From: JAFGPL01 sp963781805
GTDB taxonomy: Bacteria; Bacteroidota; Bacteroidia; Bacteroidales; UBA10428
DNA: 64,000 bases
Direction: 5' to 3'
NCBI GenBank assembly: GCA_963781805.1
Contig: CAWAHF010000004.1
Span: forward strand, 4,154,001 to 4,218,000
Part shown: positions 8,339 to 17,000 of the stretch, piece by piece
Layout: every line of letters begins with the position of its first letter
Numbering within the stretch: the first letter of the stretch is position 1
Position numbers and translations under genes: made by a program
Notes under the pieces: generated by a model
What the model was told of the DNA's origin: nothing
The model's input: only the letters and a program-made list of their open reading frames with translations
The model's database searches: none

Positions 8339-10306
8339 TTATATTGTATGTAATCCTATGCTTTTCAAATAATTATAAATTGGGTCATAATATTCTTTTT
8401 TGCGAGTATGGTCTTCACTATTCCCTTCAGGAATAACAATTACCATTCCCTGCCTTGCTCTTGTTAGTAATACACGATATGCATTCAGAAGGTATTTTTT
8501 ACGTTCAATGCTATTTATATTTTGCCACTTATTGCCTCTGAAAGAAAAGGATTGCCAACCATTCTGGGAATATCGTAAATCGCCGTCCCAAACAACACAG
8601 CTCCAATCCAATTCCAATCCCTGAATGTGAAATTCGGTTGCAACATCTTCCAAATAAAATGAAGAACGAACATCATCTTTTCCGTCCAAAAACCAATTTA
8701 CATGATTCATTGGCGTTTTGACATCAATAGCAAACGGTTTTAACCTCAATGCTTGTGACGATACCACAATACCATAGCGCTCACTGCCTCTCGCTTTTTC
8801 TTTTAACCATTGTTTCGCCGTAATAATATCACGAGTTAGTACGATTGGGTATTTTTCTACAATCTGATAAAAATCCTCCTTTGCTTTTTCTATTTCAATA
8901 TCCAAAATATTTTTTACAAAAGATGATAACCTTTCTGCTCTAAATAATCGAAGAGAAACTGATAGGTGTAAATTTTCATCAAAACTTACTCTGTCTTTCA
9001 ATTTCTCAATTGCTTCTGTTGCTAAATATTCTGAATCTGTAAGATTTGGTGAAATATAAACTTTCCAATCGGGAAAAGTTTTATCCATAGCATACAACCA
9101 TTCGGATATTCCCGCTTCACCTGTGTTAATTTCTTGGCCACCACCAACCAAACAAATGATTACAGCCCAATCTTTGTGCCTGTTCAAACACGAAATCAAA
9201 AACTCTGGTTCGGAATAATCAAAATCAAGAATACCTTTTCTCTGTTTCATAAACTTAATCGTCTGTTCCTTATTCCATGCTCGTTGTGCTTCATCAAAAA
9301 TTGCAACGTGGTCATAAGGTGCTTCAGGATTTTTCAGATATTCATCTCTGTAATGGTGAATGATTTGTATAAATGCTTTTACTGCCTGGTGAGCTATCTT
9401 TTTCGTTATTCTGTTCCCTTTATCTTTTTCTCTTTGAACTTTGTCTCTTGCCAATGCTTCTTGCAAAATATCGACCAACGGTTTATTACCCGATAAATAA
9501 ACACTTGCATTACCGTTTTCATTGTCAAGGTGAGAGGTAGCAACATTCAGGCCAACAAGTGTTTTGCCTGCACCTGGTACACCTGTGACAAAACAAATAA
9601 TTTTCTCTTTATTGCTTTTTGCAATCTCGATTATTTTAGAAATTTTTTTTGTTGTAACTGTTAAGTTCTTCGCATCCGCATCGCTTCGAGTTATATTTTC
9701 AACGCTATGTGTGGTGTAAAGTGAAACAGCAGCTTCAATAATAGTTGGAGTTGGCATATATCCACCACTTAGGTATTCATTAACATTAATTTGTGGCTCA
9801 TCAGAAAAGAATAATAATGCCTCATTAATCAGCTCTCGCAAAGAATTGCTACCGATTTTAACAGGCAATGCCAAATTATCATTGTGGGAAGTAAGGATTA
9901 TCTCTGAATAAGAGTTTTTAGATTCGGTCGCAATTAAAACAGGCACTAAAACCACGTTATGGCTTGTTTTGTGAAAATTTTTCAAATCCAACGCATAATC
10001 CCAAACCTGCTCAATATCGTGATGATAAAAATGACTTTCGCCAACCTTAAATTCAATTACAAAAACCACTTTTTTGGTAACAACAAGCGTATCAACCCGT
10101 TTTCCCATACGAGGAATTGAAAGCTCAAAGAAAATTTCTCCATCTATACCTTGCAAGGCATTTTTTAAAATTGGTATTTGTTGTTCCCACGATTTGTTTT
10201 GCAAAAAAGTTGAGTCAAATTCGTTGGAACGGGTTATTGAGCCAATGATTTCATCAATACTTCTTTGTGAAAAATCGCTTATTGTATTTCGGTAGTAATA
10301 ATTCAT
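8339..10306 (-). CDS. DUF2075 (Schlafen-3-like) ATPase/helicase with nuclease-like N-terminus
   Basis: A 655-residue protein. The N-terminal ~150 residues look like a PD-(D/E)xK nuclease fold: GKRVDTLVV (Asp72) followed by VIEFKVGE (Glu85, Lys87). The DUF2075 domain follows, with Walker A GVPGAGKT at 242-249, a DEAQ-type Walker B (AIFDEAQRAW) around 335, and C-terminal helicase motifs (EFHIQGLELDWSCVVW, YRVLLTRARQGMVIVIP). The architecture suggests nucleic-acid remodelling plus cleavage. Proteins of this class often occur as accessory genes, some near restriction or defence genes. Here an HNH endonuclease fragment lies directly upstream. A specific defence role is inference. Confidence 0.85.
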   Translation of the reverse strand: MNYYYRNTISDFSQRSIDEIIGSITRSNEFDSTFLQNKSWEQQIPILKNALQGIDGEIFFELSIPRMGKRVDTLVVTKKVVFVIEFKVGESHFYHHDIEQVWDYALDLKNFHKTSHNVVLVPVLIATESKNSYSEIILTSHNDNLALPVKIGSNSLRELINEALLFFSDEPQINVNEYLSGGYMPTPTIIEAAVSLYTTHSVENITRSDADAKNLTVTTKKISKIIEIAKSNKEKIICFVTGVPGAGKTLVGLNVATSHLDNENGNASVYLSGNKPLVDILQEALARDKVQREKDKGNRITKKIAHQAVKAFIQIIHHYRDEYLKNPEAPYDHVAIFDEAQRAWNKEQTIKFMKQRKGILDFDYSEPEFLISCLNRHKDWAVIICLVGGGQEINTGEAGISEWLYAMDKTFPDWKVYISPNLTDSEYLATEAIEKLKDRVSFDENLHLSVSLRLFRAERLSSFVKNILDIEIEKAKEDFYQIVEKYPIVLTRDIITAKQWLKEKARGSERYGIVVSSQALRLKPFAIDVKTPMNHVNWFLDGKDDVRSSFYLEDVATEFHIQGLELDWSCVVWDGDLRYSQNGWQSFSFRGNKWQNINSIERKKYLLNAYRVLLTRARQGMVIVIPEGNSEDHTRKKEYYDPIYNYLKSIGLHTI

Positions 10307-10382
10307 TAAATTAATTTCTTAAATTCCTCTAAATTCGTTGCAATTGAATTAGGGCTTGCACCAGTGTTGGAGCAGTGTCTTG

Positions 10383-10583
10383 TTAAGATTTAAATACATT
10401 TTCATTATGCCATATTAAGAAATCTTTATTAGGTATATCAAAATTGTTTTGAGGAAGAGAAACCAATTTTTTACCATGAAATATGTAATAGTTTCTGCCA
10501 TTCTCAAATTCTTCTTTTATCCTTTTGCTTATTTCAATGTCATATTTGTCTGTAACTGTAATATATCCTGTGTCGAAAAGTTT
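10383..10583 (-). pseudogene. C-terminal fragment of an HNH restriction-type endonuclease
   Basis: The minus strand encodes KLFDTGYITVTDKYDIEIS, then KRIKEEFENGRNYYIFHGK, then KLVSLPQ and a stop at 10383-10385. This pattern (KLFDxGxI ... DxYxIxIS ... FHGKKxxLPxxxxxxPxxxFLxWH) is the typical C-terminus of HNH endonucleases annotated as restriction enzymes. The frame continues upstream to a TAA near 10670, but there is no ATG, and the sequence before KLFD loses similarity, including the HNH histidines. I therefore call it a truncated relic, 77 bp upstream of the DUF2075 start. Confidence 0.6.
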
Positions 10584-10725
10584 ATAATATATTATATATC
10601 GTGCTATTGCAGAAAAGGCAACCCAATATACAAATAATTTTATACAAAACGCTACAAACCAGCAGGGTAATTATCAACCGGTTAAATACACAATAGGGAA
10701 TCAAAATCAATGAAATAACCTCAAA

Positions 10726-10914
10726 TCAGTTCACCTCAATTTTCTTATGCAGTGCTTTCTGGTTGTAATCCGAGGGGCTTATGCCGTATTTTCTGCTGAA
10801 GCATTTTCCGAAACAGGAAAAATATTCAAAAGGATACTTCAGACCTTTGATGAAATATGACCAGAGACCCTGTAGCTCATTATTCGTTTGAAGTCTCCCT
10901 AAAGAAGACTCCAA
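10726..10914 (-). pseudogene. Remnant of an AraC-family regulator C-terminus
   Basis: A 62-codon frame whose end reads FSCFGKCFSRKYGISPSDY and then about 13 residues to the stop. This is the second helix-turn-helix of an AraC-type DNA-binding domain. The upstream part of the frame does not match the first helix-turn-helix or any sensor domain, so the gene is a 3' fragment. Confidence 0.5.
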
Positions 10915-11249
10915 ACAGATGAAGGTCTCATCGTTATTATGTTTAAAATGTTAAAATACAAAATTTACTTAAATGTTCTTTTTTTGATGTACAATGTTCA
11001 CGATTATGAGTAAGAACCTTCTTGTCAGATTCCTTTGAAACTTATGCAAGGTTAAATAACAGGAAAAACTATAAACCCAGACATTACTGTAAGTGTAAGT
11101 ATTTTATTAATCCTGCGTCAGGCTATTTTTAAATTTTTCATTTAGATTTTGATACTTACTGGTTCTATAAAAGTAATTTTTTATGATAGGCTCCGGGATT
11201 ACCATTTTTTAAATTAAACTAACAACTCTGTTTTTCTCCATCGCTTAAA
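10915..11249. other. AT-rich intergenic stretch without a gene
   Basis: No open frame with protein-like composition, no RNA gene and no clear promoter is seen. It lies between the AraC remnant and the 3' end of the flavodoxin-domain gene, and probably contains more of the decayed regulator locus. Confidence 0.4.
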
Positions 11250-11843
11250 TTATTTCATAGCAGATAAAATTTCCCGGCCAAAATCCATGCATTCACTGCG
11301 TTTAAGATTATCATATTCTTCCATATTCGGGAAAGATTTCATTTGTTCCCGAACAGCAGGTTCCATAAGCCCCCACGTAATACGTCCCAGAAATACTTTT
11401 AAAGGTACCTTTTCAGCTCCGGTTATTTTAATAAGATGATTTTCGAAAAAATTTTTATACTGTTCTTCTGTAACCGGTTGCCCCATATTACCACAAACAG
11501 CAAATAATCCTCTGATTTTGCTTTTAAGAGTATCTTTATGATTGGTTAAATACTCCTGTAATTCTTTTGAGGTTACTCCGCTTCGTATTGATCCTCCAAC
11601 AATAATGTATTTATATTTCGATAAATCAGGATTTTCACGAACATCAAATACATCGGCAATACCATTCATACCTTCAGAAATCCAGACACTTGCATCTCGT
11701 GAAGTTCCACACCATGTACCATACAATACAGCCCATTCAACATTATTGGTTGTAGGGTAAAATTCCAGAGCCCATATTTTTCGGGGAATCAGCAATGTTC
11801 CGATTGTCAGTAGACCAGTTTTAAAAAAATCTCGTTTTTTCAT
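11250..11843 (-). CDS. Exported flavodoxin-domain protein
   Basis: A 197-residue protein. The N-terminus MKKRDFFKTGLLTIG resembles a twin-arginine signal with a Lys-Arg pair, followed by a hydrophobic stretch to about residue 25, so export of a folded flavoprotein is plausible. The body matches the flavodoxin_5/HemG-like family: AVLYGTWCGTS (phosphate-loop region), YKYIIVGGSIRSG and GLFAVCGNMGQ are the FMN-binding strands. Members include menaquinone-dependent protoporphyrinogen oxidases, but the signal peptide and lack of heme genes nearby argue for a general redox role. Confidence 0.8.
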   Translation of the reverse strand: MKKRDFFKTGLLTIGTLLIPRKIWALEFYPTTNNVEWAVLYGTWCGTSRDASVWISEGMNGIADVFDVRENPDLSKYKYIIVGGSIRSGVTSKELQEYLTNHKDTLKSKIRGLFAVCGNMGQPVTEEQYKNFFENHLIKITGAEKVPLKVFLGRITWGLMEPAVREQMKSFPNMEEYDNLKRSECMDFGREILSAMK

Positions 11844-11872
11844 AAGCCTAATATTTTAAATATTTGTTAATT

Positions 11873-12058
11873 ATGCGAATTAAGGGTTAAAACTTATTAA
11901 AATATATAATTAGTAATCAGTATTTTGCAAACCTGCCTTAGTGGTACTTAGTGACTTTGTGCCTTTGTGGCTATCTTCCTTTTGCCACCAAGACACTAAA
12001 ACACAAAGATTCACAAAGATAAAGTCCATAATATTTGATTTCGACCCTTAATTGGCAT
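11873..12058. mobile_element. MITE copy A (186 bp) with terminal inverted repeats and TAATT target duplication
   Basis: The element begins ATGCGAATTAAGGGT and ends ACCCTTAATTGGCAT, near-perfect inverted ends. It is flanked on both sides by TAATT (11868-11872 and 12059-12063), a 5 bp target-site duplication. Inside is a second inverted structure made of CTTTGTG-type words. It is about 90% identical over its length to the copy at 35116-35297. There is no coding capacity, so it would be mobilised in trans. Confidence 0.9.
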
Positions 12059-12599
12059 TAATTACAGTAAGTTATCTTTGGTATCAGTTTAAAATTGCAA
12101 GATATTCTGTGCCAACTAGCTAATAAGCATTCTTTTATCCTTTCGAAATCGGGTGATAAGCGAAACTTCATCAGGCCAATTCCTTTTTGCGTAAGATATA
12201 TTAATTTATTCCTTTCATAAAGGGTCAGTTTATCATTTTCCAAAGGCTTTGATTGGTTTTTAATTTGACATAGTATTTTTACAGCATTAGAAAGTATGCT
12301 GAAATATATAACTTTTTTCATTCAAACTAAATAAAAGCATCAGGATAATTAACATTTAATTTCAATCATCACTAATTCATTACCGGTGGTAATGGTATTA
12401 AATTTATTCGATTATGACATCGTTACAACGCGTAGACACTAAGTATAAACAGAAAGTTAATTCTTTACGCCATTTCGAATAATTTCTCTGAAAATTTTGC
12501 TCAGACAGTAATGAAATTAGTAAAAACTCATCACAGGAAAATGTTGGTCTTATATCCAAATTTTTATTAACTTGTTACCTTAACCAAAATCTGAAAATA
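12059..12599. other. Gap before the GH2 gene; weak 87-codon frame and an inverted repeat
   Basis: A minus-strand frame of 87 codons (12058-12321) starts MKKVIYFS but resembles no family, and its stop codon is formed at the MITE boundary, so I do not call it. A perfect 7-3-7 inverted repeat lies at 12378-12394. The rest, up to the GH2 start codon, is AT-rich leader. Confidence 0.35.
12378..12394. promoter_or_regulatory. Perfect inverted repeat, candidate operator
   Basis: CATTACC-GGT-GGTAATG, a 7 bp arm with 3 bp spacer, lies 206 bp upstream of the GH2 start. The length and symmetry suit a dimeric repressor, for example of the LacI/GntR type, but no such regulator is in the window. Confidence 0.25.
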
Positions 12600-15593
12600 A
12601 TGAGACCAGCGCTGACCTTCTTTCTTCTGATTGTTGTACTGATAAGTTGTAGCAGGAAACAAGAAAATTCTTCGGTTACAGATCTTTCAAAAAAAAGTTG
12701 GTATATCTGGCTGGACGAGAAAGCCGAATGGATGAATGATACCCTCCACCTGCCTCCCGTTGATATTTCGATGCTCCCTGTAAATCCGCCAACCTGCGGC
12801 TGGGATGAGCTGTATAATAAAAAAGAACAGATAACCCGTCTGCCCGCTACGGTTGAGGAATACTTTTGGCCGTATACCAAAAACCAATATGGGATATCTG
12901 GAAATTACACAGGTGTTTCCTGGTTTTATACCACTGTATTTGTTCCTGAAACTTCCAAAGGGAAACGACTTGCGTTGGAGTTTGAAAGTGTGCGGATGCG
13001 TGCCGAAGTATTTGTCAACAACCAGTTGGCAGGTTATGATCTTATCGATGGTACCCCTTTCCAGGTGGAAATCTCTAAATTTGTAAAATGCGGTGATTAC
13101 AATACGATTGCCGTTCGTATTACGGATCCCTGCGGCAACTTTAACTGGCGCGATTCCCGGCCATTCAGATGGGGTGATTATAAAATCATTGCGAGTCATG
13201 GTTTTGGAGGAATTACCGGCAGGGTATTTCTTCATACCACCGACCCTGTTTTTATCAGTGATATATATATTAAAAACAAACCGGAACTTACCCGGGCAGA
13301 GGCTGATATCGAACTAATCAACGAGGAAGGTTCGGTTGCAAATGGAGAATTGACAATAGAAATAGCTGAATTCAATCATCCTGAAAAAATTGTATTCACC
13401 AAATCCCGTAAATTAGATTTAAGTGCGGGCAGCAACCAGGTAACCGAATTGATAGATGTAACTGATGCAAAATTATGGTCGACAGAAACACCAAATCTCT
13501 ATGTAATTAGGGCAAAGTGGCAAGGTAAGAAAACAACAGATGCAAAAGAAATGAATTTTGGTTTCCGCTTTTTTGATATTGCATCCAAAGATGGCTCGCG
13601 TTATTATGTCCTCAACGGTAAAAAGATTGTATTAAGAACCTCCATTTCATGGGGTTTCTGGCCGGTGAACGGTATTTTCCCAACTCCCGAATTAGCAAAG
13701 AAACATGTGGCCGATGCCAAAACACTCGGATTAAATATGTTAAATTTCCACAGGGCCATAGGAAACAATTTTGTATTTGACGAAGCCGACCGGCAAGGTT
13801 TGTTATATTATGAAGAACCCGGTGGATATAGAACCGGAGTGGATAGCTTCTCCCGTCAATGGGCGCGTGAAAAATTGTTACGTATGGTGAAACGGGACAG
13901 GAGTCGTCCTTCACTTATCATCTATAACATGCAAAATGAAATAGGCAGGGATCCTTCGGACTTTGATAAAGAAACTATCAGGCTTGCACATGCAGTGGAT
14001 GAAACCAGATGTATTACGTATACTTCTACCAATTTCAGCAAGGATTTTTACGACGGGGCATGCCCCCGTGATGCGGCGCCGATTAAGATGCATATGGTGC
14101 CCTATAATTCCGAAATTCTGTATTTTGGTTATTGGGATCAGCATAATGCCGGAGGACCCGGATGTTATCAAGATGCATTGTACAACTCCCCGGATGATTA
14201 CCTGAGATATACTGATAATAAGGAGGAAATTGTATTCTGGGGCGAAGAAGGCGCTATCGGCACTGTAGCCCAGTTGCCCCTGATAGTAAAATCGCTGGAT
14301 GCAACCGGTGTAGATGGCTGGGATGGCGCTCACTATAAAAATATGTACAAAGCCTATGATCAGTTTCTTCGGGAAAAAGGATTTTACAACGGTTTCAAAG
14401 ATATGCAAACCCTCATTACCGATATTGGCAATGTGGCGCTTTATTATCAGGGCAGGATTATTGAAAACATCCGGATGAATAACCTGGTAGATGGCTATGT
14501 GGTTAACGGCTGGGAATCGGAAAAAATTGAAGATCATTCCGGTATAGTGGATGAGTTCAGAAACATTAAAGGAAATCGGGAAATTCTGGCCTATTACAAT
14601 CAACCTGCATATATTGCAGTGAAGGTAAGAAACAAAGTAATTGAGCTGGGAGACAGCTCTCTGGTGGATTTTTTTATCATCAACGAAACAAATATTCTTG
14701 GTACATGCGACCTAAAAATTACCTGTACCGATTCTTCAGGAATTCTGCTCGAAAAAAACTTGCCGGTGGAACTTGCCGGTGGAAATAAGTATGGGCAGTT
14801 GCTTTCGGCAGGGTTGTCAATAAAACCCGTTTCAACAGGTTATTGCAAGGTAAAGACAGAACTTATTCAAAACAGTAAAATTGTGGCTACCGGTCATGAC
14901 GAAATATTTAGTGTCTCGCTTGATTTTAAACCCGGAGAAACAATAACCTATGGCGACGATACCGAAGGCAATGTTGCGATGATGCTCAATGCGTCGGGAA
15001 TTTGTAACATTCAGAAAGTTAATTCCGATAATTCACTCCCGTTGGAAGATCAGAGAACCCAAATGGCGGAGAGGGCGCCCATTGGAAGGGTGTATGTGGT
15101 GGGTTTTGAACCACCGCAAAAATATTCAAGAAACCAGTCTGCTTTGTCAGATTGGGTTATGGACGGAAATACCCTGATCATTATTAAACATGCGGATAAA
15201 TGGGCCGATTACCTGAACCAGAAAGAAGTGGTAGATTACAGGGGAAATGTCAGGATTGGCAATGTGTGGTTTGGCGGAAATCATTTTGTAAGGGAACATC
15301 CTTTGTTTAAAGACCTTCCGGTCAATTGCGCGTTTAACTGGGAGTATCAGTGTCTGGCACAATATAAGCGATACCGGATGGGATTGAGACTTGTGGGCGA
15401 TGAATGTATTGTCGGTGTTCAATGCGAACACAAACCGGAGCTTTTCAGCGCAGTTAGCATCATACCCCTCGGAAGAGGTCATATCATCATATCCACGCTT
15501 GATTTGGAAGGAGCAATCAGATCGGGTGAAAAGGCCGCTGTGGTTGCCAAAAAAATTCTACAAAACTATGTAACCTATTCCTTAAACCATTAA
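12600..15593 (+). CDS. Glycoside hydrolase family 2 lipoprotein (beta-galactosidase/glucuronidase-like)
   Basis: A 997-residue retaining glycosidase. The N-terminus ends in a lipobox LISC (Cys17), so it is a lipoprotein, probably facing the periplasm or surface. A sugar-binding jelly-roll domain (WFYTTVFVP, LEFESVRMRAEVFVNN, about 100-210) precedes the Ig-like domain and the TIM barrel (about 330-640). The acid/base Glu447 is in YNMQNEIGRD and the nucleophile is one of Glu549/Glu550 in FWGEEGAIG. A long C-terminal part of about 350 residues has no motif I can name. Its stop overlaps the convergent gene at 15590 by 3 bp. The substrate is not predictable. Confidence 0.9.
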   Translation: MRPALTFFLLIVVLISCSRKQENSSVTDLSKKSWYIWLDEKAEWMNDTLHLPPVDISMLPVNPPTCGWDELYNKKEQITRLPATVEEYFWPYTKNQYGISGNYTGVSWFYTTVFVPETSKGKRLALEFESVRMRAEVFVNNQLAGYDLIDGTPFQVEISKFVKCGDYNTIAVRITDPCGNFNWRDSRPFRWGDYKIIASHGFGGITGRVFLHTTDPVFISDIYIKNKPELTRAEADIELINEEGSVANGELTIEIAEFNHPEKIVFTKSRKLDLSAGSNQVTELIDVTDAKLWSTETPNLYVIRAKWQGKKTTDAKEMNFGFRFFDIASKDGSRYYVLNGKKIVLRTSISWGFWPVNGIFPTPELAKKHVADAKTLGLNMLNFHRAIGNNFVFDEADRQGLLYYEEPGGYRTGVDSFSRQWAREKLLRMVKRDRSRPSLIIYNMQNEIGRDPSDFDKETIRLAHAVDETRCITYTSTNFSKDFYDGACPRDAAPIKMHMVPYNSEILYFGYWDQHNAGGPGCYQDALYNSPDDYLRYTDNKEEIVFWGEEGAIGTVAQLPLIVKSLDATGVDGWDGAHYKNMYKAYDQFLREKGFYNGFKDMQTLITDIGNVALYYQGRIIENIRMNNLVDGYVVNGWESEKIEDHSGIVDEFRNIKGNREILAYYNQPAYIAVKVRNKVIELGDSSLVDFFIINETNILGTCDLKITCTDSSGILLEKNLPVELAGGNKYGQLLSAGLSIKPVSTGYCKVKTELIQNSKIVATGHDEIFSVSLDFKPGETITYGDDTEGNVAMMLNASGICNIQKVNSDNSLPLEDQRTQMAERAPIGRVYVVGFEPPQKYSRNQSALSDWVMDGNTLIIIKHADKWADYLNQKEVVDYRGNVRIGNVWFGGNHFVREHPLFKDLPVNCAFNWEYQCLAQYKRYRMGLRLVGDECIVGVQCEHKPELFSAVSIIPLGRGHIIISTLDLEGAIRSGEKAAVVAKKILQNYVTYSLNH

Positions 15594-16183
15594 GGTTGAC
15601 GTAACACTTTCAGTAAGGGTGCGATAAGATAATAAAAACCTTCAACATATTCGGTCATGGTAATGTATGCCATTGAATCAATATAACGGATGGTATGAGA
15701 TGAGAAATCAAGGATTTCCGGATAGTGATGCCAGATGATTTCTTTTACTTTCTGATAACATTGGGTCATTAATTTTGTTTTCTCTGCCTGAAGTTTAATC
15801 TTATTGGATTCGTGGGTTACAAAATCATTAAATTCATAAGGTGATAAGGTTTTTAGTTTCGCTTCCAGGGATTGTTTTTCCTCTTCAGTAACATTCCATT
15901 TTGGTATTTTGGTCTGTTTCAGGGTTAAAATATCATCCTCCGAATCATTATATAAAAAATAATCGAGAGTTTCATTTATGTCCACTGCATACTTGTGGGC
16001 ATCATTAGATATTTCCCTGATAAAAAGATGTTTGTATTTCTTAATCCCGGAAGTGTTTTGGATTGAAAGTTCAATCAGGGCATTTGTCAAATTCGTTATA
16101 AATCGGATTTGACGCTCGATTTCTTCTTCAAGGTCTTTATCCAGACGGTTGCAGAATGATTCAAATTCTTCGTAAAGCTGCAT
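15590..16183 (-). CDS. Hypothetical protein, alpha-helical
   Basis: 197 residues, no signal peptide or membrane segment, rich in Glu, Lys and Leu with probable helical and coiled segments (LEEEIERQIRFITNLTNALIEL; EAKLKTLSPYEFNDFV). I do not recognise the family. It converges on the GH2 gene, sharing the sequence TTAA so that both stop codons (TAA on each strand) overlap. Confidence 0.6.
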   Translation of the reverse strand: MQLYEEFESFCNRLDKDLEEEIERQIRFITNLTNALIELSIQNTSGIKKYKHLFIREISNDAHKYAVDINETLDYFLYNDSEDDILTLKQTKIPKWNVTEEEKQSLEAKLKTLSPYEFNDFVTHESNKIKLQAEKTKLMTQCYQKVKEIIWHHYPEILDFSSHTIRYIDSMAYITMTEYVEGFYYLIAPLLKVLRQP

Positions 16184-16424
16184 ATAAGGATTTTGTAAAA
16201 ACTACATATATAACGTTGATTCCTGTCTTTTTATTCTCTTTTAAATCTGACAAAAGCCCATTATACTCATGGATAATTATTTAGGTAATTATATGCGAGA
16301 TATTAGATTTATTTCGCTGTATAAGATTTGATTGAACTGAAGCATAAATGAAAATATAAACATAGCAAGCTGGTAATTTTAAACGGATTATATGCCAACA
16401 TTCATTTCATCTATCAAATCTGTC

Positions 16425-16827
16425 GCTCCTACGGAGCTTTTAGATGTTGTTTCATTTGAGCTACCAATATTTCGCTCCTACGGAGCTTTAATATGTAGTT
16501 TTTTATAAGGTTATATACTATCGTTTTGATGGTACTGAATGGCTGCTTTATTTGGGCTACCATGCTTTCGCTCTGATGGAGCTTTAATTTCCTTTTGCAT
16601 GATGTCTACCATACTTTCGTCCCGCTGGGACTTTTAACCTTCAAATATTTTTAGGTGGGTCTCCATTCTTAACCCGTAAAACTATTGAAATGACTGAAGA
16701 TCAACACAATACAGACATTTCGAAAAAACTCATAACTATCAGATAATAAAGAAGATATATAAAGTTACGGGAGATGATCAGATACCCCATTATTTTTATA
16801 TTACATTAATGAAAGCTCCGTAGGAGC
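16425..16827. repeat. Cluster of short palindromic (REP-like) elements
   Basis: Four units in one orientation: GCTCCTACGGAGC at 16425-16437 and 16474-16486, GCTCTGATGGAGC at 16570-16582, and GTCCCGCTGGGAC at 16619-16631. They are followed by TTT(T)A, and the last three are preceded by CTACCA-TTTCG-type words. A fifth, inverted unit (GCTCCGTAGGAGC) is at 16815-16827. Compensatory changes keep the stems intact. Such palindromes are widespread in Bacteroidota intergenic DNA and are thought to depend on REP-associated transposases; none is in the window. No gene is seen in 16184-17000. Confidence 0.8.
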
Positions 16828-17000
16828 TACACAGGTAATTGTCTGTCATTACTGTGGCAGGATCTATACAGGATATTCAAAGATTTAATTGCAGTTTTGG
16901 TGAATTTTTGATAAAGGATAAGCAGCAATAAGTTCCATTTAACAATCATTTTAAGAACTAATAATTGAAGCTTATTGCTGCTTTAAAAATTTTAGGTTTA

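Noticed and set aside
10449..10637. 62-codon plus-strand frame with hydrophobic, Cys-rich sequence
   Set aside because: It is antisense to the HNH endonuclease relic, which explains the open frame.
12058..12321. 87-codon minus-strand frame next to MITE copy A
   Set aside because: No family resemblance, and its stop codon is created by the MITE edge and target duplication; too weak to call a gene.
12687..13235. 182-codon minus-strand open frame at the 5' part of the GH2 gene
   Set aside because: Antisense to the lipoprotein's sugar-binding domain; no protein-like motifs.
13911..14603. 230-codon minus-strand open frame inside the GH2 gene
   Set aside because: It lies wholly opposite a strongly supported GH2 coding region that includes both catalytic motifs, and its sequence has no recognisable domain.
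16425..16827. CRISPR array
   Set aside because: Units are 13 bp palindromes that vary in sequence, with spacings of 36-180 bp and one inverted copy; no cas genes are present.
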